Source of the DNA: Gordonia liuliyuniae
GTDB taxonomy: Bacteria > Actinomycetota > Actinomycetes > Mycobacteriales > Mycobacteriaceae
Assembly: GCF_021739025.1 (NCBI RefSeq)
Contig: NZ_JAKKOT010000004.1
Span: forward strand, 62,001 to 126,000
Length of the DNA stretch: 64,000 bases
Direction: 5' to 3'
Under the pieces are notes generated by a model, which was given only the letters and a program-made list of their open reading frames with translations, was not told where the DNA came from and did not search any database. Within the stretch, counting starts at the first letter, position 1, and each line of letters starts with the position of its first letter. Below, piece by piece: positions 34,732-42,927 of this stretch. The position numbers and the translations under genes were made by a program.

Positions 34732-36473
34732 AGGTCACTCGATGATCGCCCCGCTACCCGGCCGGGTGCGAGAGATTCCCGCTCAGTGGGTTCGGACATG
34801 CTCAGACGGTCGGCGGCGTGGTGGGCGGCGATGTAGCCGTAGACCAGGCCTTGGCCGATGGTCGCTCCCGCTCCCGGGTAGCGGTCTCCGAAGGCGTTCG
34901 CGGCAGTGTTGCCTATCGCGTAGAGCCCGTCGATGACGTCCCCGCCGTCGGCGACCACTCGCGCCATGTGGTCCGCGCGCAACCCACCGCAGGTCCCCAG
35001 ATCGGAAAGGACGACCTTGACGGCGAAGAAGGGGCCGTGTGTCAACGCCCGCAGGCACGGGTTGGGTTGGTTACTGGGGTCGCCGTAGTAGCGATCGTAG
35101 GCACTGTCCCCGCGACGGAAGTCGTCGTCGATCCCTGCTTCCGCGAACTCGTTGAATCGATCGACTGTGCTGGTCAGGTGTGACAGCCCGGTCGCCTCGG
35201 CGAGTCCGGTGATAGTCGTGGCCTCGTATGCAATTCCGGCGTCGAACCATGCTTGGGGAATTCTGGCGCGGGGAAAGAGTTCGCCTGCGAAGACGTAGCT
35301 GTTGCGATACCTCTGGTCGAACACGATCCACATCTGCCCGGTCGGTCGGTTCGCGTGTTGCCGGGCGAGCACTTCTTGCCCGAAGCTCATGTAGTCGGTC
35401 GCCTCGTCGATGAACCGATCGCCTACGTGATCGACCATCAGTGAGCCAGGTAGAGAACGCTCGGCGAGCATCACTTTGGGTACACCACCGGGTAACGGGG
35501 CGACTGCCGGGAACCACCAGGCCTGCTCAAGTAGATCCAGGCCTGCACCCGCATCGGCGCCTGCGGCGAGAGCGTCACCGGTGTTGCCGGGGGAGCCGAG
35601 CGACAGTTCGGGCAGATCGCCCAGCTGATGTCGCCGACGAAGGTCCGACGCGTGATCGAAGCCGCCTGCAGCCAGGATGACGCCGCTCGTCGCGGTCACG
35701 GTGACCTCGGTCCCGTTGCGATCGACGACGGCGCCGGTCACTCGGCCGCCCTCGGTGACCAGCCGCACGAGGCGGGTGTTGCGCCACACGGGAATGTCGG
35801 CGCGAAGCACGGCGTCGTACAGTCCGGCCGCCAATGCCTGACCGCCCGCCACATACTCGCGGCCGAAGGCCTTCCCGCAGAGCCCCTGCGACAATCGACG
35901 TATGGCCCGGCCGAGTCCGCGTCGGGGAAGTGTGGCCATGAGGTTGATGAGCCGGTAGTCGACGCCGGTGATCGGCATGGGGATCGGAGCGGCCATGCTG
36001 CCCGATCGCAGTTCGTCGCGGTGGGGCCCGAGCAGTGCGACATCGAAGGGCTTCGATTCGCAGGTGCGTCCGACCGCCGATCCGCCAGGGCGCTCGGCGT
36101 GGTAGTCCGAGTAACCTTTGGACCACATGAAGTCCAGACGTGTCAGCCGCTGCAGCAGCCGGACGGTGGCGGGACCGAAACGCAGGTAGTTCTCCCATCG
36201 TTCCGCTGTACCCATGTCGCCGACGAGGTCGGATAGGTACTCGCGCGCACGGTCCACCGAGTCGTCGCCGCCGTCGGTGGCGATCACCGGGTTTCCCGGG
36301 ATCCAGAACGCGCCACCGGACAACGCGGTGGACCCGCCGATCTTGTCGGTCTTCTCGACGATCAGGACGTCGAGCCCCAGATCATGGCCGGCGAGCGCCG
36401 CTGCCATACCCGTTCCGGAGCCGACGACGAGCAGGTCGACCTCGACGGTGACGCTGTCCGTCCCGCCGCTCAT
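34728..36473 (-). CDS. kstD: 3-ketosteroid delta1-dehydrogenase-like flavoprotein
   Basis: FAD-dependent dehydrogenase of 581 residues. The dinucleotide motif VVGSGTGMAAALAGHDLG starts near residue 14 and is followed by EKTDKIGGSTALSGG. The C-terminal FAD loop LYAIGNTAANAFGDRYPGAG and TIGQGLVYGYIAAHHAA match the KstD pattern. KstD introduces the 1,2 double bond in ring A of 3-ketosteroids, which with KshA opens ring B. ATG at 36473 was chosen for a GGGAG site and an ATGA overlap with the small upstream gene; the frame is open to 36623. A delta4-dehydrogenase or fumarate reductase-like activity is a less likely alternative. Confidence 0.83.
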   Translation of the reverse strand: MSGGTDSVTVEVDLLVVGSGTGMAAALAGHDLGLDVLIVEKTDKIGGSTALSGGAFWIPGNPVIATDGGDDSVDRAREYLSDLVGDMGTAERWENYLRFGPATVRLLQRLTRLDFMWSKGYSDYHAERPGGSAVGRTCESKPFDVALLGPHRDELRSGSMAAPIPMPITGVDYRLINLMATLPRRGLGRAIRRLSQGLCGKAFGREYVAGGQALAAGLYDAVLRADIPVWRNTRLVRLVTEGGRVTGAVVDRNGTEVTVTATSGVILAAGGFDHASDLRRRHQLGDLPELSLGSPGNTGDALAAGADAGAGLDLLEQAWWFPAVAPLPGGVPKVMLAERSLPGSLMVDHVGDRFIDEATDYMSFGQEVLARQHANRPTGQMWIVFDQRYRNSYVFAGELFPRARIPQAWFDAGIAYEATTITGLAEATGLSHLTSTVDRFNEFAEAGIDDDFRRGDSAYDRYYGDPSNQPNPCLRALTHGPFFAVKVVLSDLGTCGGLRADHMARVVADGGDVIDGLYAIGNTAANAFGDRYPGAGATIGQGLVYGYIAAHHAADRLSMSEPTERESLAPGRVAGRSSSDL

Positions 36474-36724
36474 CCGAGCACTCCCGGAGTCGGTTCGCTG
36501 CGTCTGGTCATCGGCAACGCGCCGTCGCGCGCGGCGGCGTCGATGGTGGCGTGCAGCGCCGGACAGAGACGCTTGCGGTTCGTCGAACAGCCCGACGTCC
36601 CGGCTTCGGCGGAGTGCGGGCACTGTTCACGCGCATGGCCGAGCCATTGCACACTGGTGTGGCGCGGACTGTACTTCTCGGTGAGGACCACGGTGCCGCA
36701 CTGGTCGCAGGCGATATGTAACAC
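36470..36724 (-). CDS. Small Cys-rich protein in the steroid operon
   Basis: I do not recognise this 84-residue protein. It has CDQCG near the N-terminus (Cys6, Cys9), then EQCPH (Cys35), Cys46 and Cys54, with several His residues, a spacing compatible with a zinc ribbon or a small iron-sulfur or rubredoxin-like fold. It contains no signal peptide. It sits six bases after kshA and overlaps kstD by four bases (ATGA), so it is clearly part of the operon. An electron-transfer, chaperone or assembly role beside the Rieske oxygenase is conceivable. GTG at 36724 has GGTGAGG upstream. Confidence 0.72.
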   Translation of the reverse strand: MLHIACDQCGTVVLTEKYSPRHTSVQWLGHAREQCPHSAEAGTSGCSTNRKRLCPALHATIDAAARDGALPMTRRSEPTPGVLG

Positions 36725-36730
36725 GGCGCC

Positions 36731-37870
36731 TCACCCCTTCGCGGCCGCGAGTTCGAGGTTCTTGGCGACTTCGCTGTCCCAGAACTCGTTGGCCTTGGTG
36801 ACGTCGACGTCGAACTCGAATCGACGAATCATGTCGTCGCGGATGTCGGCGCGGTCCACGTAGAACTGTTCGTACCAGCGACGCAGTTGATAGACCGGGC
36901 CGTCGTCCTCGCAGAGCAGCGGATTGTCGATGCGCGCCTTGTTCTTCCAGATGACGACGTCCTGCTCGAAAGTGTCCATCGTGCCCTGGCCAAACTGGGC
37001 GGCCAACGCATCGGCCTCCTCAGCGGTCATCCCCGGTGCGCGTTTGACGATGACGCCGTACAGCAGGACGAACGAGTCCGGACGGACCGGATAGTGGCAG
37101 TTGATGAGCACCACCTCCAGGCCGTCCTGGGCCGCGAGGCGGTTGATCATGTAGGACGGGCCGTAGTAGGAGGCGTACGACTGGGTGACGCTCTCCTCAC
37201 CGAAGTTCACATAGTCCATCCCCGCCATGTCGGCGCGCGGCTTGAACGACATCTCCTGGGTCGCGACCTGATCTTCGAAGATGTTTCGGAAATGAAGAGG
37301 TTGGTTCAGGTGCACGTAGAAAAAGTGCGCCATGTCGACGACGTTGTCGACGATCTCGCGACAGTGGGATCCGGTGATGGTCACCGAGTTCCAGTTCCAC
37401 TCCGTCCACTCGTCCGAACCGTAGGCCTCGATGCTCGGGATGTAGTCCTCAGGCGGACCGCCCTCCGGGTCGTTCCACACGAAGAGCTGTCCGTTGCGCT
37501 CCATGCTCGTCCACGCCCTCGTCTTGGCCAGGGGTGGCACGCGTTTGGCGTACGGCACCGCTTTGCAACGGCCCTTGCCTCCCCAGCGCCAGTCGTGGAA
37601 CGGACACGCGATCTCGTCGCCCTTGACCGACCCCTGCGACAGGTCGGCGCCCATGTGTCGGCAGTAGGAGTCCAGGATGTTCAAGGTGCCGGTCGAATCC
37701 GCCCAGACGACGAGCTTGACGCCGAAGGCGTCGATGCCGTGCGGTCGGCCGTCGCGGAACGAGTCGGCCAGTCCCAGGCAGTGCCAACCGCGGGCGAATC
37801 GCTCCGGATTGTGGCCGTTCTCGATCTCTCGGACGTCTTCCGTCGCGTTCGCTGGTTCTGTGATCGTCAT
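36731..37870 (-). CDS. kshA: 3-ketosteroid 9alpha-hydroxylase oxygenase component
   Basis: Rieske non-heme iron oxygenase of 379 residues, KshA size. The Rieske ligands are CRH in SYCRHMGADLSQ (near residue 69) and CPFH (near 87); the mononuclear iron site is seen in DNVVDMAHFFYVH (two His and a distant Asp). KshA hydroxylates C9 of 3-ketosteroids, and with KstD this breaks ring B. It needs a KshB reductase, which is not in this window. ATG at 37870 has TGAGGAG about ten bases upstream; a GTG at 37888 lies within that site. It heads a five-gene operon behind a TTCCCG-N5-CGGGAA palindrome. Confidence 0.9.
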   Translation of the reverse strand: MTITEPANATEDVREIENGHNPERFARGWHCLGLADSFRDGRPHGIDAFGVKLVVWADSTGTLNILDSYCRHMGADLSQGSVKGDEIACPFHDWRWGGKGRCKAVPYAKRVPPLAKTRAWTSMERNGQLFVWNDPEGGPPEDYIPSIEAYGSDEWTEWNWNSVTITGSHCREIVDNVVDMAHFFYVHLNQPLHFRNIFEDQVATQEMSFKPRADMAGMDYVNFGEESVTQSYASYYGPSYMINRLAAQDGLEVVLINCHYPVRPDSFVLLYGVIVKRAPGMTAEEADALAAQFGQGTMDTFEQDVVIWKNKARIDNPLLCEDDGPVYQLRRWYEQFYVDRADIRDDMIRRFEFDVDVTKANEFWDSEVAKNLELAAAKG

Positions 37871-37962
37871 GTGTCTGCGTCTCCTCACACGATGTCGGGG
37901 CTGTGCTGCAAATTGATGTGCTGCTAATCACAGTGGCGAGCGGTAGTCGTGTGTCTCGAATC

Positions 37963-37981
37963 GTTCCCGTCTGGCGGGAAC
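37963..37981. promoter_or_regulatory. Palindromic operator, kshA / LLM divergent promoter
   Basis: GTTCCCG-TCTGG-CGGGAAC is a perfect 7-5-7 palindrome in the 196-bp gap between the kshA operon and the luciferase-like gene. Two further copies of its core lie in promoters of the same gene cluster. Confidence 0.75.
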
Positions 37982-38066
37982 ACGAAGCGGCGAGCCGGTC
38001 GAGCAGCGGAGGCTTGGTGTAGAGCTGAGCCGGCAGAGACGGCTCGCACCGAGTAGTGAGGATCTG

Positions 38067-38933
38067 ATGAGAATCGGCTTGTTCACACCAGTCGTCGCTC
38101 AGCCGCGGGGTTCGAGCCCGTGGGAGCGCACTGCCGGAGTCGACGACCTGGCGGTGATCGCCGCAGCCGCGGACCGGCTCGGCTATCACCATCTGACCTG
38201 CTGTGAGCATGTCGCTGTTCCGGACGCCGTCGCACGATCGCGCGGCGGCACCTACTGGGATCCTCTCGCCACCTTCGGGTTCCTGGCGGCGCGGACCGAC
38301 CGGATCACGTTCGTCACCCAGGTGCTGGTGCTCGGCTACCACCATCCGCTGGAGATCGCCAAACGCTACGGCACGCTCGACCTCGTCACCGGCGGGCGTC
38401 TGGTGCTCGGTGTCGGCGTCGGCAGCCTCCGCGAAGAATTCGACCTATTGGGGGCGGAGTTCGACGATCGGGGCGCGATCGCCGACGATGCGATGTCGGC
38501 GCTGAGGGCCTCGCTCGGCCGGTCGGCCCCGGTCTACTCCGGCCCGCACTTCCGCTTCGACGGGATACGCGTCGAACCGCACGCACTGCGAACCGATGTG
38601 CCGTTGTGGGTCGGCGGCCGGTCGACGAGATCGTTGCGACGCGCGCTGACTCTCGGAGACGGCTGGGTGCCGTTTGGGCTGTCGCACGAACGCCTGGCGG
38701 CTATGCTGGCCGGTCACACGGTACCGCCGGGATTCGACCTCGTCCTGGAGGCACGGGAGGTCCTCGATCCGCTCGGCGACCCGTCGGCGTGCATGGCCGC
38801 ACTGGCGTCCACTCGTGATGCGGGCGCCACCATCGCGACTGTCACGGTTCGTGCGGAGAGCGCGGCGCACTACTGCGACCAGCTGGCGCGACTCACCGAG
38901 GTCGGCCGCGACGTAGGCGTCGTCTTCGACTGA
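38067..38933 (+). CDS. Luciferase-like (LLM) F420-dependent-type oxidoreductase
   Basis: TIM-barrel flavin or F420 enzyme of 288 residues. Family features are MRIGLFTPVV at the start, CEHVAVPD, LEIAKRYGTLDLVTGGRLVLGVGVG and PLWVGGRSTRSLRRA. The short size and sequence resemble the TIGR03619-type actinobacterial F420 oxidoreductases. It starts behind the shared palindrome divergently from kshA, so a role in the same catabolic route is likely, perhaps as a reductase of a ring ketone or enone (inference). ATG at 38067 follows GAGGATCTG, a fair ribosome-binding site. It is the only plus-strand gene inside the cluster apart from the NTF2-like gene at its far edge. Confidence 0.78.
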   Translation: MRIGLFTPVVAQPRGSSPWERTAGVDDLAVIAAAADRLGYHHLTCCEHVAVPDAVARSRGGTYWDPLATFGFLAARTDRITFVTQVLVLGYHHPLEIAKRYGTLDLVTGGRLVLGVGVGSLREEFDLLGAEFDDRGAIADDAMSALRASLGRSAPVYSGPHFRFDGIRVEPHALRTDVPLWVGGRSTRSLRRALTLGDGWVPFGLSHERLAAMLAGHTVPPGFDLVLEAREVLDPLGDPSACMAALASTRDAGATIATVTVRAESAAHYCDQLARLTEVGRDVGVVFD

Positions 38934-38987
38934 TCCGCCGCACCCGCGGTGACGTACCTGCCGGAACACATCGTCTGGGTGCACCCG

Positions 38988-39758
38988 TCAGCGCATCAGG
39001 ACCTGGCCTCCGTCGACCGGCAACGAGTGCCCGGTGATGTAGCTCGACTGGTCGCCGCACAGGAACGCGACCGCTGCACCGATATCGTCCTCCGGATCAC
39101 CGAAGCGATGCAGTGGGACGGTGTCGAGGTACGCGTCGGCTTCGGCCGGACGCGCCTGCGCCCACCGTTCCAGGCCGGGCGACATCGCGAGCGGCAGGAT
39201 CGCGTTTACGCGGATCCCGTCGTCGGCCCATTCGCACGCGGCGGCCCGCGTCAGCGACCGGATGGCCTCCTTGGCAGCTGCATAGACGCCGTACCCCGAA
39301 GGGTCGGCTCGGACGCCAGCCGCCGAACCGAGGTTGACGATCGCTCCGTCACCCGACAGATGCGGGTGACACAGCGCCATCATGCGCCAGGTGGCGAGCG
39401 GACCCGAGTCCATGATCTGTCGGTACTCGTTCTCGGTGAGATCGAGGAGCCGGCGGTTGTATGTGCTCTGGGCGTTGTTGACGAGAATCGACAGACCGCC
39501 GAACGAGGTGACGACGTCGTCGACGAGTCTCGCCGCATCCTCCGGATCGGTGACGTCGCACCGGAACGCCTGTGCCCGCCCGCCGCGGGCACAGACCTCA
39601 TCGGCGACTGCCTCCACCTTCGCCGGGGTCCGCCCGACGACGGCGACGGCCGCCCCGCGCGAGGCGAGAGCGCATGCGATGCCGCGTCCCACTCCCTGTC
39701 CGGCCCCGGTCACCAGCGCCCTCGCACCGGACAGTTCCGTTCCGCGCGGCTCAGGCAC
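38988..39758 (-). CDS. Short-chain dehydrogenase/reductase
   Basis: Classical SDR of 256 residues: cofactor motif TGAGQGVGRG (near residue 18), NNAQS, catalytic Ser in LGSAAG, Tyr-x3-Lys in YGVYAAAKEA, and VDGGQVLMR at the end. In steroid clusters such enzymes oxidise or reduce ring hydroxyls, for example at C3, C7, C12 or C17. The GTG start overlaps the stop of the Old Yellow Enzyme gene by eight bases, so the pair is an operon. The coenzyme motif favours NAD(H) or NADP(H) and cannot be settled by eye. Confidence 0.85.
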   Translation of the reverse strand: MPEPRGTELSGARALVTGAGQGVGRGIACALASRGAAVAVVGRTPAKVEAVADEVCARGGRAQAFRCDVTDPEDAARLVDDVVTSFGGLSILVNNAQSTYNRRLLDLTENEYRQIMDSGPLATWRMMALCHPHLSGDGAIVNLGSAAGVRADPSGYGVYAAAKEAIRSLTRAAACEWADDGIRVNAILPLAMSPGLERWAQARPAEADAYLDTVPLHRFGDPEDDIGAAVAFLCGDQSSYITGHSLPVDGGQVLMR

Positions 39759-41034
39759 GGTTCACCACCTTCGCAGTCGAGCCGACCGCGGCCGCGCGCC
39801 GAGCCGCGGTCGGAACACCGAGGTCGGTGGCCTCGGCCGAGGGGATCGGCCCGAACGCTGACTCCGGATCCAGGACGCAGTGAGTTCGGCCGTAGACCGT
39901 GTACATGCACCGGTTGCAGTGCGTGCAGAGCGTCTGCTTCGTGCGGTCGGCGCGGATCGAGTTCACCAGGTCGGGCTCGCGCAACAGTGCACGCCCCATC
40001 GCGACGAAGTCGAACCCCTCGTTCAGACCTGTGACCATGTGCTCGTACTCGGTGATCCCGCCGAGCAGGATCAGCCGAGTGTTGTTCATGACCGGTACGA
40101 ACTGGCGCGCCGATTCCAGCATGTACAGGTCGTAGTACGGGTACTCGCCGAGCATCTTCCGGCCGAACGCATAGACGCCGGCCTTGAACGGCTGCGGCAT
40201 CACCGCCGCGAAGTCGCGCACTGGGACATCGCCGCGGAACAGGAACATCTGGTGCATCACCGATGACCCCTGCGTCAATTCGAGCGCGTCCAGGTTCGCG
40301 TCCGCGTCGAGCAGTTGCGCGGTCCGGATCGACTCGGCCAGGGTGATGCCGCCGGGCACCCCGTCGTCCATGCTGATCTTCGCGGTGACGGCGATCGAGT
40401 CGCCGACCGCCGTGCGGACTTCGGCCGCGATCTCCCGCACGAGCCGACTTCGGGCGTCGATTCCGCCGCCGTACGAGTCCGTACGCCGATTGAACAGCGG
40501 GCTCAGAAACGAACTCGGCAGATAGTTGTGTCCGAAATGGAGTTCGACGGCGTCGAACCCGCAGTCGGCGGCCAACACCGCGGCGTCGCGGAAGCCCTCG
40601 ATGACGCGCGCGATCTCGCTGACGCTGATCGCCCGGCAGTACTCCAGCGAGGTCGGATTCACCATACGGCTCGGCGCCGTCGCGGTGACGCCGGTGATCT
40701 TCTTCGACGCGACGGGACCGGCGTGCCCGAGTTGTGCGGAAATCAGACCGCCGTCGGCGTGCACCGCCGCAGTCAGCCGCTCCAGGCCCGGTGCCGCTCG
40801 CTCCGACATCAGGATCTGTCCGGGCGCCGAGGCTCCCTCCGCAGTCACGCAGCAGTAGGCGACGGTCGTCATCCCGACGCCGCCGCGGATGTAGTCGAGG
40901 TGGAAGTCGATCAGCGAATCGGTCACCAGTCCCTCCGGGGAACGTCCCTCGGATGTTGCGGACTTGATGATCCGATTCGGAAGTCGCACCGGACCGAGAC
41001 GTCCGGGCGCGAACGGGTCTCCCGCCGCGGTCAT
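39751..41034 (-). CDS. Old Yellow Enzyme-type NADH:flavin oxidoreductase
   Basis: FMN barrel enzyme of 427 residues. Motifs include AQLGHAGP, HFGHNYLPSSFLSPLFNRR and LGGITEYEHM, with RALLREPDLV near the FMN phosphate site. The C-terminal CTHCNRCMYTVYGRTHC cluster matches the iron-sulfur site of the 2,4-dienoyl-CoA reductase subgroup, although the large C-terminal FAD domain of that enzyme is absent. A likely role is reducing or isomerising an enone in a steroid ring (inference). ATG at 41034 follows AGGTGACG; the frame is open upstream to 41820. A shared palindrome lies 125 bases upstream. Confidence 0.82.
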   Translation of the reverse strand: MTAAGDPFAPGRLGPVRLPNRIIKSATSEGRSPEGLVTDSLIDFHLDYIRGGVGMTTVAYCCVTAEGASAPGQILMSERAAPGLERLTAAVHADGGLISAQLGHAGPVASKKITGVTATAPSRMVNPTSLEYCRAISVSEIARVIEGFRDAAVLAADCGFDAVELHFGHNYLPSSFLSPLFNRRTDSYGGGIDARSRLVREIAAEVRTAVGDSIAVTAKISMDDGVPGGITLAESIRTAQLLDADANLDALELTQGSSVMHQMFLFRGDVPVRDFAAVMPQPFKAGVYAFGRKMLGEYPYYDLYMLESARQFVPVMNNTRLILLGGITEYEHMVTGLNEGFDFVAMGRALLREPDLVNSIRADRTKQTLCTHCNRCMYTVYGRTHCVLDPESAFGPIPSAEATDLGVPTAARRAAAVGSTAKVVNRA

Positions 41035-41158
41035 CGTGTCGTCACCTGCACGGCTGTCGAGGTCGTACTGTTCTTCACAACGGGGACTCCTCACCATATC
41101 GTTTGGCGGTGTGCTTCCCCTCACACTTCCAGCGCGGTCGGAGCCCGTGGAACAGATT

Positions 41159-41175
41159 CCCGTTCTGCGGGAACC
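41159..41175 (-). promoter_or_regulatory. Palindromic operator upstream of the OYE-SDR operon
   Basis: TTCCCG-TTCTG-CGGGAA, the second copy of the cluster palindrome, lies between the IclR gene stop (41196) and the Old Yellow Enzyme start (41034). It implies a promoter of its own for that two-gene operon. Confidence 0.7.
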
Positions 41176-41195
41176 ACGATCACCGGCGATCGAGT

Positions 41196-41990
41196 TCAGT
41201 CGTCGTCGGCGGTCTCGATCATCGGGTTGACGCGCATGTTCTGCGAGATCCGCTTCTTCGCGGCGAGCAGAATCGCGATGAGCCGGTTGTCTAGCTCGGC
41301 GAGCGGCACGCATATGGAGATCGCGGCGGATGTCCGGCGCGCGGTCGACGAGTCGTCGCTGGCTGCGCTGACCGTCGTGCCGAAGCAGCCCACATTCGGG
41401 ATGCTCTCGCCACGATCGACCGCATAATCGCGTTTGCGGATCTCGTCGATCTCTTGGCGGAGAGCGGTCGTCGATGTGACGGTGTTCGGCGTCAGTTCCG
41501 CATACGGCTCGATGCTGTGAAGGTAATCGTCGGACTGGACTGCGAGGAGCGACTTTCCGACGGCTGTGGTGTGCGCGGGAAGGTGCGCACCGATCCGGGT
41601 GGGCACTTCCCACTGGAACCGACCCGACCCAAGCTTCTCCCAGTACACACAGTCGGCGCCGTCGAGGTACGCCATGTGCACGATGTAGCCGGTCTGGAGT
41701 TGCAACCAACTCAGTGTCGGCATGGCCCGCCGGTAGAACCAGTGCGTGCGCAGTCCGCTGGTACCCAGGCCGAACAACCGCACGCCGAGCTCGTAGTTGG
41801 TGCCGACGCGGAAGAGCCACCTGCGGCGCTCCATCTGGAGCAGCAGCCGGTGTGTCGTCGAGCGGGCCAGCCCGGTACGTTCCATCACCCCGGACAGGGT
41901 GAGAAAGCCTGCTTCCTCGACGGCGTCGAGTATCAGATCTATCCGATCGAGCATCGACGGTGGAGTTTCGGACTCTCGGTCATCGTTCAT
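41196..41990 (-). CDS. IclR-family transcriptional regulator
   Basis: Regulator of 264 residues. An N-terminal winged helix (about 12-75) includes GFLTLSGVMERTGLARSTTH, followed by an IclR effector domain (about 85-250) with GAHLPAHTTAVGKSLLA, a feature of the small-molecule pocket, and SICVPLAELDNRLIA. IclR proteins control aromatic and short-chain acid catabolism as activators or repressors. It is the only regulator in the steroid-type cluster and the best candidate for binding the three TTCCCG-N5-CGGGAA sites. ATG at 41990 has GGAGG upstream. A different palindrome (42022-42038) precedes the gene. Confidence 0.86.
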   Translation of the reverse strand: MNDDRESETPPSMLDRIDLILDAVEEAGFLTLSGVMERTGLARSTTHRLLLQMERRRWLFRVGTNYELGVRLFGLGTSGLRTHWFYRRAMPTLSWLQLQTGYIVHMAYLDGADCVYWEKLGSGRFQWEVPTRIGAHLPAHTTAVGKSLLAVQSDDYLHSIEPYAELTPNTVTSTTALRQEIDEIRKRDYAVDRGESIPNVGCFGTTVSAASDDSSTARRTSAAISICVPLAELDNRLIAILLAAKKRISQNMRVNPMIETADDD

Positions 41991-42021
41991 GCCGCCTCCA
42001 GCGAGATCACGGTCGAAGTCA

Positions 42022-42038
42022 TCCGACGGAACGTCGGA
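42022..42038. promoter_or_regulatory. Palindrome upstream of the iclR gene
   Basis: TCCGAC-GGAAC-GTCGGA has the same 6-5-6 layout as the cluster operators but a different half-site. It lies 32 bases before the iclR start and could be an autoregulatory site or a terminator stem of the upstream SDR gene. Confidence 0.45.
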
Positions 42039-42077
42039 CTTCGATACGGTAGCCGTCGTCGGCGCGTTCGCCGCTAC

Positions 42078-42872
42078 TTATCGGCCCATCATGGCTGCCA
42101 CAGCGTGAGCTTCTGCCCGTACACACTGATCACGCGGGAACTGCGACCGGGCCACTGCCCCCTCCTTCTCCGCGTCGATCACCCACACCGGCCCGTCGCC
42201 GATGTGCGCCAATCCTTCGCGCGCCACATCGGCGGGTTCGGACACCAGAAGCCCTGGCGCGTCGAAGTTCAGACCGGCACGCGCCATCGCCGGGGTGCGC
42301 GTGACGCCGAGGACGAGTTCGACGACGTCAACGCCGTAATCGCGCAGCTCCCACCACAGGCCTTCGGCGAATACTCGGCTGAACGCCTTAGCCGCCGAAT
42401 AGATGCTCTGGTGTCCGGAGCCGACGAAGCCGGTGACCGAGCCGAGCAGAACGATGCCGCCATGACCGCGTTCGGCCATCGGTCTCCCGAACATCTGCAC
42501 CAGATCGAGTTGACGGTCGATGTTCAACGTCATCACACTGCGGAACCGCTCCATGTCGCCGAAGACGAACTCGTTGCCGTAGGTGTTGGCGCCTGCATTG
42601 AAGATCAGCAGTCCGACCTCGAGGTCGGCGGTCGCGGCCGCGATGTTCGCCACCGCGTCGGGCGCGAGTAGATCCTGGACCAGGGTGCGGACCTCGGTGC
42701 CGTGTCGACGGGCCTGTTCCGCGGTCGCCTCGAGCGCATCTTCCTTCCGTGCGATCAGCACCAGATTCAGTCCAGCCATGGCCAGTTCGTCGGCGAAGAC
42801 GGCGCCGACCCCCTCGGACCCGCCGGCGATCACGGCCCACGGCCCATACTTGTCACTGTCGATCGATGTCAT
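42078..42872 (-). CDS. Short-chain dehydrogenase, second in the cluster
   Basis: SDR of 264 residues with AGGSEGVGAVFADELAMAG as the cofactor loop, FNAGANTYGNEF, catalytic Ser in LLGSVTGFVGSG and YSAAKAFSRVFAEGLWWEL (Tyr-x3-Lys). The sequence resembles the actinobacterial SDRs of unknown substrate found near fatty acid and steroid genes. ATG at 42872 has a weak GAAGG site; the ATG at 42893 has none. It lies 55 bases after the extradiol dioxygenase gene on the same strand, so hsaA-hsaC-SDR-iclR may form one transcript. Confidence 0.82.
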   Translation of the reverse strand: MTSIDSDKYGPWAVIAGGSEGVGAVFADELAMAGLNLVLIARKEDALEATAEQARRHGTEVRTLVQDLLAPDAVANIAAATADLEVGLLIFNAGANTYGNEFVFGDMERFRSVMTLNIDRQLDLVQMFGRPMAERGHGGIVLLGSVTGFVGSGHQSIYSAAKAFSRVFAEGLWWELRDYGVDVVELVLGVTRTPAMARAGLNFDAPGLLVSEPADVAREGLAHIGDGPVWVIDAEKEGAVARSQFPRDQCVRAEAHAVAAMMGR

Positions 42873-42927
42873 GTCATCAGCCTTCGGGGTCATGTGAAAT
42901 CGGGATATGAGCTGTTGCGTTGGCTCG

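Noticed and set aside
34771..34790. Partial match to the cluster palindrome (ATTCCCG-CTCAG-TGGGTT)
   Set aside because: Only the left half matches and it lies inside the kstD coding sequence.
36140..36451. Plus-strand frame of 103 codons opposite kstD
   Set aside because: Arg-rich shadow of the KstD gene with no start signal.
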